DNA of 43,866 nt from Prolixibacteraceae bacterium (lineage in GTDB: Bacteria; Bacteroidota; Bacteroidia; Bacteroidales; Prolixibacteraceae): contig JALNYZ010000033.1 in the NCBI GenBank assembly GCA_023229575.1, positions 1 to 43,866 of the forward strand, read 5' to 3'. The position numbers and the translations under genes were made by a program. Below the pieces are notes generated by a model, which was not told where the DNA came from, made no database searches, and was given only the letters and a program-made list of their open reading frames with translations. Every line of letters starts with the position of its first letter. Within the stretch, counting starts at the first letter, position 1. Shown in pieces: positions 8,258 through 15,879 of this stretch.

Positions 8258-8432
8258 ATGTGATGATGTGCTGATGTGCTGATTAGCAGATTAGATGATG
8301 AGTTGATTAGTTGATGGTTTTGAATTAGAGCAGTGAGTTAATACTTTACGCAATAACAGAATAAAAAATCTTTAAATGCATGATCGTAAAAAACTCACAA
8401 AAGCCAATTACCACATCAGCACATCATCACAT
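8258..8432. repeat. Inverted repeat with GATGATGTGCTGATG arms
   Basis: The kdgK-kdgA gap contains a run of TGATG-type units (about 8240-8320) and an inverted copy before kdgA. The arms 8258-8278 and 8412-8432 are perfect 21-base inverted copies about 130 bases apart. It resembles dispersed low-complexity repeats seen in Bacteroidota intergenic regions. No gene lies inside. Confidence 0.75.
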
Positions 8433-8478
8433 CAGCTAATCAGAACATTTGTAATTTTTAATTTGTAATTGAAATACC

Positions 8479-9153
8479 ATGGCCCGTTTTAAAAGATTAA
8501 AAGTCCTTCAAACCCTCGTCGGGACAGGCATCGTTCCCCTGTACTACCACAAAGATGCCGTAATTGTAAAAAATGTTGTCAAAGCTTGTTATGTTGGTGG
8601 CGCGAGGGTTTTCGAATTCACCAACAGGGGAGATTTTGCCCATGAAGTATTTGCCGAGGTGAACAAATGGTGCGCAGGGGAATGTCCCGAAATGATCATG
8701 GGAGTTGGTTCTGTGGTCGATTCTGCCACGGCAGCACTCTACATCCAGTTGGGTGCCAATTTTATCGTCTCCCCAAACCTGAACCCCGATATGGCCAAAG
8801 TGTGCAACCGGCGAAAAATTGCATGGATGCCGGGTTGCGCAACCCTTTCGGAGATCAATCTGGCCGAAGAGCTTGGCTGCGAGATTATCAAGATTTTTCC
8901 TGGTAAGGAGGTAGGCGGACCCTCGTTCGTTAAGGCTATTTTAGCTCCTTGTCCCTGGACAAGCATCATGCCTTCCGGCGGAGTTTCCCCCGACAGGGAA
9001 AACCTCGAAGCGTGGTTCAATGCCGGCGTTGCCTGTGTCGGGTTGGGATCGCAACTGACCCCTGCAGAAGTAATTGCCAAAGGGGATTACGAATTTATTG
9101 AACAAAAGGTGAAGGAGGCAATTGCGATAGTAGCGGAAATAAGAAATAGGTAG
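8479..9153 (+). CDS. kdgA: 2-dehydro-3-deoxyphosphogluconate / 4-hydroxy-2-oxoglutarate aldolase
   Basis: A 224-residue KDPG aldolase (Eda family) that splits 2-keto-3-deoxy-6-phosphogluconate into pyruvate and glyceraldehyde-3-phosphate. The Schiff-base lysine is Lys138 in EIIKIFPG, the catalytic glutamate is Glu46 in RVFEFTNRG, and MPSGGV forms the phosphate loop. The length is normal. It completes the kduI-kduD-kdgK-kdgA sequence. The last codons and the TAG stop lie inside a perfect 19-bp hairpin. Confidence 0.95.
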   Translation: MARFKRLKVLQTLVGTGIVPLYYHKDAVIVKNVVKACYVGGARVFEFTNRGDFAHEVFAEVNKWCAGECPEMIMGVGSVVDSATAALYIQLGANFIVSPNLNPDMAKVCNRRKIAWMPGCATLSEINLAEELGCEIIKIFPGKEVGGPSFVKAILAPCPWTSIMPSGGVSPDRENLEAWFNAGVACVGLGSQLTPAEVIAKGDYEFIEQKVKEAIAIVAEIRNR

Positions 9154-9184
9154 AAATAGGTTGCTACCTATTTCTACCTATTTC
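9143..9184. terminator. Hairpin overlapping the kdgA stop codon
   Basis: Perfect 19-base inverted arms (9143-9161 and 9166-9184) around a TGCT loop. The left arm contains the last kdgA codons and the stop. There is no T tract after it, so it may act as an mRNA 3'-end stabiliser or processing point rather than a classic terminator. Confidence 0.6.
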
Positions 9185-9267
9185 ATTTCGCCTCTTTCAT
9201 AATCGATTTTTTTTATATTTAGAGTCAGCTAATTTTTTCAGACTACTTACCATTCAAAATGTAGCTT

Positions 9268-9441
9268 ATGGAAAATGTAAATCAAAAGCGACTCTTTGTA
9301 GCAAGTTGCCTGGCCATTTACGGATATATCTTCCGGGGACAGCAGATCCCTGTAACGGAACGGGTTTCAAGCGGGGTGTCCTACAAGGAGATGCTGCGAA
9401 ACGTAGGCGCTCCCTTTACCATCTTGGAACGGTCGTTTTGA
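9268..9441 (+). pseudogene. Internally deleted MFS sugar/uronate transporter remnant
   Basis: A 57-residue frame. The start, MENVNQKRLFVASCLA, is the N-terminal pattern of Bacteroidota MFS sugar transporters just before the first membrane helix. It then jumps straight to IYGYIFRGQQIPVTERVSSG and SYKEMLRNVGAP, which resemble the large cytoplasmic loop in the middle of those proteins. Most helices are missing, and the frame stops soon after. Transporters of this kind commonly sit next to kdu/kdg genes, so this is probably what is left of the uronate importer. The family match is from memory of the pattern. Confidence 0.5.
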
Positions 9442-9592
9442 TGATCTTTTTTGCCTCTGAGCCTTCGCTGAAGATCAATTTCCAGAGCACTATATGAATA
9501 TTGCTGAGCTCGGCTGTGATAGCTACTATATTGCTAAGTTCTGGAAATTCGTTTTCTTATATGAGTGATATTCTTTTTCCTACTTAGAAATG
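9442..9592. other. Non-coding gap after the transporter remnant
   Basis: No convincing gene. A frame running to 9497 is out of phase with the MFS remnant and may be degraded coding DNA. Confidence 0.4.
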
Positions 9593-9636
9593 GAATTGGG
9601 TATCGCAATTTGCGATACCCAATTCTGTTTTTTTTC
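9593..9636 (+). terminator. Strong intrinsic terminator
   Basis: The arms 9593-9608 and 9610-9625 are perfect 16-base inverted copies (GAATTGGGTATCGCAA and its complement), so in practice a shorter stem with a small loop. A run of T residues follows at 9628-9635. This is a good end point for the kdg/transporter transcript. Confidence 0.8.
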
Positions 9637-9833
9637 AACAAGGTTGAATTGGGTTAATTTGTAATAGGAATCTTTGAGTATTTCGGTTAAAGTCATGTTG
9701 GTAATTGTTTTTTATCAAAAATAGTCCTTTAAATTTATTATCGGTCAAAGTGGGCATTGAAAAATAGTTCAATGGTAAATGATACAGATACGATGATAAA
9801 AGCCAGTCTGAGTCAAAATCGCAATAAATTTCT

Positions 9834-9841
9834 TAAATTTG
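9834..9841 (+). promoter_or_regulatory. Candidate -7 element for the HEPN/MNT pair
   Basis: TAAATTTG matches TAnnTTTG exactly and ends 7 bases before the ATG at 9849, implying a nearly leaderless transcript. The -33 box is not recognisable. The 9640-9833 stretch before it holds nothing else that I can identify. Confidence 0.35.
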
Positions 9842-9848
9842 AGTGATT

Positions 9849-10016
9849 ATGGAAGGTGAAATTAACGATACCGATTCAATCGTCCTTTATTGGCGAACCT
9901 CATCAGACCATGACGATTACAAACAAAGTTTTCATAAACTTTGCACCGTCGATTTTACCAACGAATGGATCAATAAAATTGAAATCTTAAGACAGTGGTT
10001 GATCAGGCAATTATAA
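9849..10016 (+). pseudogene. Internally deleted HEPN-domain protein
   Basis: A 55-residue frame where a HEPN protein of about 130 residues would be expected. The first part (DSIVLYWRTSSD) matches the N-terminal start of Bacteroidota HEPN proteins. The rest (DYKQSFHKLC, FTNEWINKIEILRQWL) matches their C-terminal end. The four-helix core between is gone, and the junction keeps the frame. HEPN proteins are the RNase-like toxin partner of MNT nucleotidyltransferases. The stop overlaps the start of the MNT gene, the normal coupled layout. An RxxxxH string (RTSSDH) is present at the junction, but without the helical core it is unlikely to be active. Confidence 0.6.
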
Positions 10017-10300
10017 ATACTGCAAAGCGATATATACGGAGTATTCCGAAGAATATGGAACTGAAGAAGGCCTATTTATTTGGTTCCTATGCCAAAGGGA
10101 AAGAGCATACGGATAGTGATATTGATATAGCTGTCATAGTAGGTCATATGGATGATTTCTTTTCTGCTCAGATGCAATTGATGCGTCTGAGAAGATCGAT
10201 AGATTTAAGAATTGAACCGCATCCTATTTTTGAAGGGGATTTTAACATACAAAATCCTTTCGCCTATGAAATTGAACAGACAGGTATCAGTCTAATGTAA
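9995..10300 (+). CDS. Minimal nucleotidyltransferase (MNT) domain protein
   Basis: A 101-residue MNT protein. The hallmark GSYAKG (30-35) followed by SDID (41-44) gives the two metal-binding aspartates Asp42 and Asp44 of the polymerase-beta fold, and SIDLRIEP supplies a likely third (Asp70). In HEPN-MNT toxin-antitoxin pairs the MNT partner modifies or neutralises the HEPN RNase. The GTG at 9995 overlaps the end of the shortened HEPN frame. Unlike its partner it appears intact, so an antitoxin-like protein seems to survive without a functional toxin here. Confidence 0.85.
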   Translation: MVDQAIINTAKRYIRSIPKNMELKKAYLFGSYAKGKEHTDSDIDIAVIVGHMDDFFSAQMQLMRLRRSIDLRIEPHPIFEGDFNIQNPFAYEIEQTGISLM

Positions 10301-10351
10301 AAATTCAATTTCATTTATTGTTATCGATGCACTGAATCAACAATAATTCTT

Positions 10352-10684
10352 ATGGAAAGCAATTTATACATCCTGCAAAGCGAAACCCCCTTTGTGGATT
10401 TGGGCGGAGGTGTCTCCCGCCAGGTTCTGGGGTACAACGAAAATATCATGATGGTGAAGGTTATCTTTGCGCAAGGCGCCATTGGGGCCATGCATACTCA
10501 CCCACAATCACAAACCACCTACTGTGCTGCAGGAAGTTTCGATTTTACTATTGGTGAGGTAACTAAAACAATCAAGGTGGGAGATGCAACTTACATACCT
10601 CAGGGGATGGTGCATGGTGTGGTCTGCCTGGAGGAAGGCGTGTTGATCGATACGTTCAATCCGGCAAGGGAGGATTTTCTGTAA
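10352..10684 (+). CDS. kdgF: Cupin-domain protein, KdgF-like
   Basis: A 110-residue single-domain cupin. KdgF proteins convert 4,5-unsaturated monouronates to the linear ketouronate used by KduI. The metal-site residues match: His48, His50, Gln54 (HTHPQSQ) and His88 (MVHGV), and the ending GVLIDTFNPAREDFL is characteristic of KdgF relatives. It lies about 1.2 kb from kdgA, beyond the decay zone, in the same direction. The neighbourhood makes the KdgF role likely, although small cupins are often only annotated generically. Confidence 0.8.
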   Translation: MESNLYILQSETPFVDLGGGVSRQVLGYNENIMMVKVIFAQGAIGAMHTHPQSQTTYCAAGSFDFTIGEVTKTIKVGDATYIPQGMVHGVVCLEEGVLIDTFNPAREDFL

Positions 10685-10686
10685 AG

Positions 10687-10802
10687 AAGTGCCTAAAGTA
10701 TTTAAAGTGCCTAGAGTGCCTAAAGTTTTGAACTCCGAATAAATGCTCAATGTGGCGTAAGTACTTTAGGCACTTTAAATACTTTAGACACTTTAGGCAC
10801 TC
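10687..10802. repeat. Nonamer-built palindromic repeat, copy B (opposite orientation)
   Basis: It begins directly after the kdgF stop. The left arm units are AAGTGCCTA, AAGTATTTA, AAGTGCCTA, GAGTGCCTA; the right arm read in reverse has GAGTGCCTA, AAGTGTCTA, AAGTATTTA, AAGTGCCTA, AAGTACTTA. It therefore has one unit more than the left arm. The central core, read on the minus strand, is CGGAGTTC, so this copy is inverted relative to copies A and C. A 62-codon frame across it is a by-product of the repeat. Confidence 0.85.
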
Positions 10803-10961
10803 TCATTACTTTCTAATGTTAAATTTTTCCATTGAACTAATTTTTTTGGTTTTCGGGGGTTACCTTTTTGCTCAATCAGAGATAAATAGCAGAATAGGGA
10901 GAAGGAAATTTCCGGCTATGCATCCCTTAATTTCGTAGTCGGTTACATTAATTCTACTGCT

Positions 10962-12371
10962 ATGATAGCCTACCGAAACCCCGAGGTTAGTTTCGGGGAT
11001 ATTTGTGTTCTGCCGCCACCCGTTGTAGAGGTTGAGACAGCTGTACCAGCATTTGTGGGCTATACCGCAAAGGCTACCAGTAAAGTTTCAGGTGATTTGA
11101 TCCTTGTGCCAACAAAGATCGGTTCAATGAGGGAGTTCGAAAACCTTTTTGGTCTTCCGTATGATAATGAAGTTACCATTACCATTCATAAAAACAGTGA
11201 CAACGAATCCGGTATCTGCTCCACCAGCGAGGTAACCCTAAAGTATCTTCTTTATTACAGTGTAAAGATCTATTTTGAGAACGGGGGAGGACCATGCTAC
11301 ATAATTTCTGTAGGTACTTACCAAAATCCTCAACAGGTATTGCTGAAACAATATTATGGCTCGATTCATGCCGGATTACTTGATGGGCTTAACAAATTAT
11401 CGGAAGTGGCGGAAGTTTCTTTGATTGTCATTCCTGAAGCAGTCAGACTCTCAGCTCCTGAATATTCGCAGCTCGTTCGAACTGCCTTGCTACAGTGCCA
11501 CACACTGGAGAACAGGTTTGCAATTTTCGATCTATATGACGGGGAGGTGCATCATCCGGATTTGTCTCAAAGCATCGGATTGTTCGGAAACCAGTATCTG
11601 AATTATGGCAGTGCCTATTATCCATTCATAAGGACAACAATGAACTGTTATGTCAATACCGAAAGATCCAATGTGAAAGTTATTTACAATGGGAAAGAGT
11701 TTAAGCTTAATCAAATCAATAAGTTGGGGTGGGCTGTCACCAGATTGGTTAAGCGTGAGTTGAAAAATAGATTTGTCAACCTCCCCTCCAGTGGTGCTGT
11801 GGCTGGCGCCTATGTTACATCAGATAAGAACAGGGGAGTTTGGAAGTCGCCTGCAAACCTAACTCTTTATGGTGTTATGGAGCCTTTGGTGGCAATTGAT
11901 AAGCACTTTTATCCGGCCTGCGATGTTGATCATGCACGATCCATTAACAAAGTTCGCACAATTTCCGGTAAAGGTATTCTTGTGTGGGGGGCAAGAACAC
12001 TTGATCAGAATGACCATGAAGAACAGTATGTTTCGGTTAGTCGATTCAGGATCATGGTGAAAGAGTCACTAAGGACTTCTACCTGTTGGGCTATTTTCGA
12101 GGCCAACGATGCCAATACCTGGATGAAAATTTGCATGATGATCGAAAACTACCTTACCACGAAGTGGGAGGAGGGTGCACTCGCAGGTATCTCTCCGCAA
12201 CAAGCATTTTACGTTAAGTGCGGATTAGGAACCACGATGACATCGCTGGATGTTGAGGAGGGAAGGATCATCGTTGAAGTTGGTCTTGCGATACTCAGGG
12301 CATCTGAATTTAAATTGATCAAATTTTCACATAATTTAAAATTTTCAAAAAATATAAGAAAAATCGCATAA
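10962..12371 (+). CDS. Contractile sheath protein, paralogue 1
   Basis: A 469-residue tail-sheath protein of the eCIS/phage sheath family. It is collinear with the sheath encoded at 14439 over the full length: PAFVGYT, YYSVKIYFENGGGPCYIISVG, VIPEAVRLS, PSSGAVAGAYVTSDKNRGVWKSPAN, KGILVWGARTL and WEEGALAG all have counterparts. These are the conserved sheath C-domain motifs. Its N-terminal arm differs (VSFGDICVLPP instead of VYVEEISVFPP), and its C-terminal end has an extra basic AT-rich tail. It stands apart from the remaining genes by a 476-base AT-rich gap. Multiple sheath genes are normal in Afp and PVC; this one may form a special ring or have diverged. Confidence 0.9.
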   Translation: MIAYRNPEVSFGDICVLPPPVVEVETAVPAFVGYTAKATSKVSGDLILVPTKIGSMREFENLFGLPYDNEVTITIHKNSDNESGICSTSEVTLKYLLYYSVKIYFENGGGPCYIISVGTYQNPQQVLLKQYYGSIHAGLLDGLNKLSEVAEVSLIVIPEAVRLSAPEYSQLVRTALLQCHTLENRFAIFDLYDGEVHHPDLSQSIGLFGNQYLNYGSAYYPFIRTTMNCYVNTERSNVKVIYNGKEFKLNQINKLGWAVTRLVKRELKNRFVNLPSSGAVAGAYVTSDKNRGVWKSPANLTLYGVMEPLVAIDKHFYPACDVDHARSINKVRTISGKGILVWGARTLDQNDHEEQYVSVSRFRIMVKESLRTSTCWAIFEANDANTWMKICMMIENYLTTKWEEGALAGISPQQAFYVKCGLGTTMTSLDVEEGRIIVEVGLAILRASEFKLIKFSHNLKFSKNIRKIA

Positions 12372-12847
12372 TAAAATATCATATTAAATATAATGATTAT
12401 AAAAATATTATAGTCTGGTAATATATTTGATATTAATTGAGTAGGTTAAAAAATTATTGTTAAATGAATATTAAATGGAATAATTCCAAAATTCATATAT
12501 TGTTTTGTCAAAAAGACTTTTTTTTATCTCAACAAGGATTTTTTATAATTTATTTCTAAAAATCGGGGTAACCTTTTAGAATCATTCCGGATTAATAACG
12601 ACAAGTGTATAATTGTTTTTTTGTCATCAAGGTGTTTAGAAGCACCAAAGGAATTGTGGGCGCGTTCAATAAACTTAACTATCAGGCGAAAGCCGAATTG
12701 AATCTTCAGTGATATTTATCATCCAAATCCGTTTCATTCCGGATGAAAATACCGGCGAACAGAAAGGGGACTGAAGTGCGGTAAATAAATCGAAGTTACC
12801 GGATCCATCTAAATCTTCTCAAATCAAATTTCTAAAATTTTAGAAAT
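12372..12847. other. AT-rich non-coding gap inside the injection locus, with a candidate promoter at 12422-12429
   Basis: No frame longer than about 30 codons and no family-like translation. The first about 200 bases are strongly AT-rich and less like the flanking genes. TATATTTG at 12422-12429 matches the -7 consensus exactly, so a promoter for the downstream structural genes is possible, with a leader of about 400 bases. I see no riboswitch-like structure that I can name. Confidence 0.45.
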
Positions 12848-13417
12848 ATGATCGATCAGGCTTTGCTCTTCCTTCGGGATGAATTGAACGCTTATATCCA
12901 TATGCGAACCAATGCTACTACAGTGGAGGTTAAATTGTCCAAAATTGTTAATGAATTGGGAAAGTATGCATTTGCGGATGATTCCATCGCCCTGACTATT
13001 TTTAACCTGGAGGAAGAGCATATTTTTAAAGCCCAATTGCCCGAATTTACCTATGTTGACGGTCAGCACCAGCGTCGTGAACCGGAACTCAAATTTATCC
13101 TTCATGCCATGTTTGCTGCCAACTTTGGCATTTACGAAGAGGCATGGAAGGCCATTGCCCTGGTTTTGGGCTTCTTCCAGTCACACCCGGTCTTCCTGGC
13201 AGAAGAGTATCCGGCGCTTTCCCCGAAAATTGGGAAGTTGACTGTTGAACTGGAGTCGCTGAGTGTCGAGCAGCTTAATCAAATTTGGGCCTATCTGGGG
13301 GCAAAACATTTGCCATCAGTTGCCTACAAAATACGCATGGTAGTCATTCAGGACGAGTTTGCCACTGCAATCCAGAAGCCAATTATTACAGTTAAAACCA
13401 ATATACACAAACGATGA
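12848..13417 (+). CDS. DUF4255 protein, tail terminator/cap (Afp16/Pvc16-like)
   Basis: A 189-residue member of the DUF4255 (Pvc16 N-terminal) family. In eCIS particles this protein sits at the distal end of the tube and sheath and ends their growth. Family marks are the start (MIDQALLFLRDELNAYI), the middle LTIFNLEEE, the motif EPELKFILHAMFAANFG with Y-E-E-A after it, and the closing segment SVAYKIRMVVIQDE. The last bases overlap the next gene by ATGA, implying coupled translation. Placement of the cap gene before the sheath and tube genes differs from Afp, where it is near the end. Confidence 0.88.
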   Translation: MIDQALLFLRDELNAYIHMRTNATTVEVKLSKIVNELGKYAFADDSIALTIFNLEEEHIFKAQLPEFTYVDGQHQRREPELKFILHAMFAANFGIYEEAWKAIALVLGFFQSHPVFLAEEYPALSPKIGKLTVELESLSVEQLNQIWAYLGAKHLPSVAYKIRMVVIQDEFATAIQKPIITVKTNIHKR

Positions 13418-14427
13418 GCAGCTCCTTTGGCATATTGTTTTCAGTTCAAATAGCACACACCTATTATAACGGTGTCTGTCAGGATTTTGAATTCCTCATT
13501 CCTGCGGATAGTGGCCGGATTCTGCGGGAGAGAAGAATAATTTCCCGTATAGACAAGGGGATCTGCTACTTTCTTTGTGAGAAAAATGAGTTGGGGGTAC
13601 CGGTTGTTCCAGTTTCGGGAATAGCGATAAGAATCGGTCTGAAATTGACCAATCCCTATTTCAGCAACATCACAAAACTAGATTTTAAAGAAGGAACCAC
13701 ACCCTTATACAGAAACCAATCGGCACCAAGCACACTTGACTTGCCGGTGGAAACACTGTTAGTCAGGGCTATATTTTCTTATACGCTTACAAAAATTAAC
13801 AGACCTGTGACCGTATCGGTGAAGGATAGCCAGAACAATATCCTGCAAACAGAAACAGTGTCTGAACTCTCCGATTCAACACCGGTTTCGTTCGACATGT
13901 CAGGTTTCCCGCCTGGTCTCTACTCTTTGAATGAAAAGCAGGGCAGCTCCACCAAAAAAAGCCTCTGTTATATTGACCCCGATCTGGCCAGACAACAGAC
14001 TTTTGGCATCGTTGAGATCAATCTTTCGGATGCTTTCCCTACACCTGTACCACCTCTGTTTACCCTCTATTTTTCCGCCAGGGCGGAGACTTTAAAATAT
14101 TACATCATAGGTAAAAACTATACCTCCTCTGAGCTAAGCCACCTCTCGGTTTCAGATGCCGGATACAACGAGGATGTTCGTCCGCAGGTACTTTTTACCA
14201 AAGTGGGGCAGGGCTCTTTTGCCGCAACCGATATTTCTCCATCCCTTCTGACAGATGGCGGGTCGACCGTTATTCTCTTCAAATCGAAAAGCCCGGTGTC
14301 AAGGCTTGAAAAAGCCAGAAGGAAGATCCAATTAAGCAAAAATTCAGATGTGATCCTTAAACACTTACCGCTACCGGGCATCGAAAGGCCCAATTCAGAT
14401 ATTATCATTCAAATTTCAAAACCATAA
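13414..14427 (+). CDS. Uncharacterised eCIS-associated protein, 337 aa
   Basis: No family recognised. The protein has no signal peptide or membrane segment and looks beta-rich. Residues about 110-190 (VTVSVKDSQNN, FDMSGFPPGLYSLNE) resemble an immunoglobulin-like sandwich. The ending is basic (KARRKIQLSKNS) then PNSDIIIQISKP. The start overlaps the DUF4255 gene by four bases and the sheath gene follows after 11 bases, so it is translated with structural genes. A cap-adaptor or sheath-terminal component is the most economical guess from position. Some Bacteroidota particles such as AlgoCIS have an elaborate cap, but I have no residue-level support for that link. Confidence 0.6.
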   Translation: MSSSFGILFSVQIAHTYYNGVCQDFEFLIPADSGRILRERRIISRIDKGICYFLCEKNELGVPVVPVSGIAIRIGLKLTNPYFSNITKLDFKEGTTPLYRNQSAPSTLDLPVETLLVRAIFSYTLTKINRPVTVSVKDSQNNILQTETVSELSDSTPVSFDMSGFPPGLYSLNEKQGSSTKKSLCYIDPDLARQQTFGIVEINLSDAFPTPVPPLFTLYFSARAETLKYYIIGKNYTSSELSHLSVSDAGYNEDVRPQVLFTKVGQGSFAATDISPSLLTDGGSTVILFKSKSPVSRLEKARRKIQLSKNSDVILKHLPLPGIERPNSDIIIQISKP

Positions 14428-14438
14428 AAAAATCGACT

Positions 14439-15848
14439 ATGACAACTTACAGAACACCTGATGTTTACGTGGAAGAGATTTCGGTTTTTCCACCTTCTGT
14501 CGCCGAAGTGGAAACGGCCATTCCGGCCTTTATCGGCTACACCTCCTTTGCCATCAAAAAGATGGCAGATGATTTGATTCTCGTTCCCACTAAAATCTAC
14601 TCCCTAAAAGAGTTTGAGACTTACTTTGGCCTGCAGCACGAAGACGCCATTGCCATTACCGTTGGCGTTGATAGTCTCGGCGCCCCAACCCTTACCTCGA
14701 TAACAGAACCAACACTTTATTATATTTTATATTACAGTGTCAAGATGTTTTTCGAAAATGGCGGAGGACAGTGTTACATCATTTCAGTTGGAACCTACCA
14801 GACGTCCCATACCATTGACCTTGCCGGTGACGCTACTACCGTGAAGGCTACGATGTATGGTTTGCAGGATGGTTTGGACAAACTGGCGCTTGTAGATGAA
14901 CCAACAATGATCGTTATTCCGGAGGCTGTTAAACTGACCACAGCTGATTATACAACACTGGTCCAGGCTGTTCTGCTGCAATGCAATACCCTCGGTGACC
15001 GCTTTGGCATCTTCGATATTTTCAATGGTGATACGGCCCTGGACAGCACATCCCTGACTACCAACCGAGGCTATTTTGGAAACAATTACCTGAAATATGG
15101 GGCCTCTTACTATCCGTTCATCAAAACTACTATGAATTTTTACCTGAAGCCCGATGAGTCGAATGTCACCGTCACATACCCGAGCAGCTCAGGCACACTG
15201 GATACGCTCAAAAATTCCAAAACGGCCATATACAACTTCGTGAAGGCAGAACTGAAGAACCACTTCGTGGTGCTTCCTCCGAGTGGAGCAGTTGCCGGAG
15301 CTTATGCTATTACAGATAAAAATCGGGGTGTGTGGAAAGCTCCGGCAAACCTGAGTCTGGCAAGCGTTATAGAGCCGGTTATTAAGCTTGACAATGCCCA
15401 TCAGGATGTGATGAATGTCGATGCTGATACGGGCAAGTCGATCAATGCCATCCGCGCATTTGCCGGGAAAGGAACATTGGTATGGGGAGCCCGGACGCTC
15501 GCAGGCAATGACAACGAATGGCGTTACGTACCGGTTCGCCGCTTTTTCAACATGGTGGAAGAGTCGGTAAAAAAATCGACCTACTGGGCTGTCTTCGAAC
15601 CCAACGATGCCAATACCTGGGTAAAAGTGCGCGGAATGATTGAAAACTACCTTACCCAAAAATGGCGCGAAGGGGCGCTGGCCGGTGCAACGACCAAAGA
15701 CGCCTTCTTTGTTCGGTGCGGCATCGGCGTAACCATGACAGCTCAGGATATTCTCGAAGGAAGGATGAATGTCGAGATCGGAATGGCTGTAGTTCGCCCC
15801 GCCGAATTCATCATCCTGAAGTTCTCACACAAATTGCAAACATCTTAA
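14439..15848 (+). CDS. Contractile sheath protein, paralogue 2 (main sheath candidate)
   Basis: A 469-residue sheath protein. It starts with the usual TYRTPDVYVEEIS, the N-terminal arm used for the handshake between sheath subunits, then PAFIGYT. The conserved C-domain is complete: GAVAGAYAITDKNRGVWKAPAN, GKGTLVWGARTL, YVPVRRFFNMVEESVKKST, WREGALAG and the final ILKFSHKL. It lies 31 bases before the tube gene, the normal sheath-tube pairing, so it is more likely than paralogue 1 to be the bulk sheath. The sheath contracts to drive the inner tube forward. Confidence 0.93.
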   Translation: MTTYRTPDVYVEEISVFPPSVAEVETAIPAFIGYTSFAIKKMADDLILVPTKIYSLKEFETYFGLQHEDAIAITVGVDSLGAPTLTSITEPTLYYILYYSVKMFFENGGGQCYIISVGTYQTSHTIDLAGDATTVKATMYGLQDGLDKLALVDEPTMIVIPEAVKLTTADYTTLVQAVLLQCNTLGDRFGIFDIFNGDTALDSTSLTTNRGYFGNNYLKYGASYYPFIKTTMNFYLKPDESNVTVTYPSSSGTLDTLKNSKTAIYNFVKAELKNHFVVLPPSGAVAGAYAITDKNRGVWKAPANLSLASVIEPVIKLDNAHQDVMNVDADTGKSINAIRAFAGKGTLVWGARTLAGNDNEWRYVPVRRFFNMVEESVKKSTYWAVFEPNDANTWVKVRGMIENYLTQKWREGALAGATTKDAFFVRCGIGVTMTAQDILEGRMNVEIGMAVVRPAEFIILKFSHKLQTS

Positions 15849-15879
15849 ATCATAATATAAACACATAAATCCAACAAAA

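Noticed and set aside
9306..9497. 63-codon frame overlapping the MFS remnant
   Set aside because: It is out of phase with the recognisable transporter residues; its composition is that of a shadow frame.
10750..10938. 62-codon frame after the kdgF gene (starts MWRKYFRHFKYF)
   Set aside because: Its first half is the translated nonamer repeat and the rest has no family-like composition.
12463..12560. Possible small gene in the AT-rich gap
   Set aside because: About 31 codons, low complexity, no start signal and no recognisable residues.
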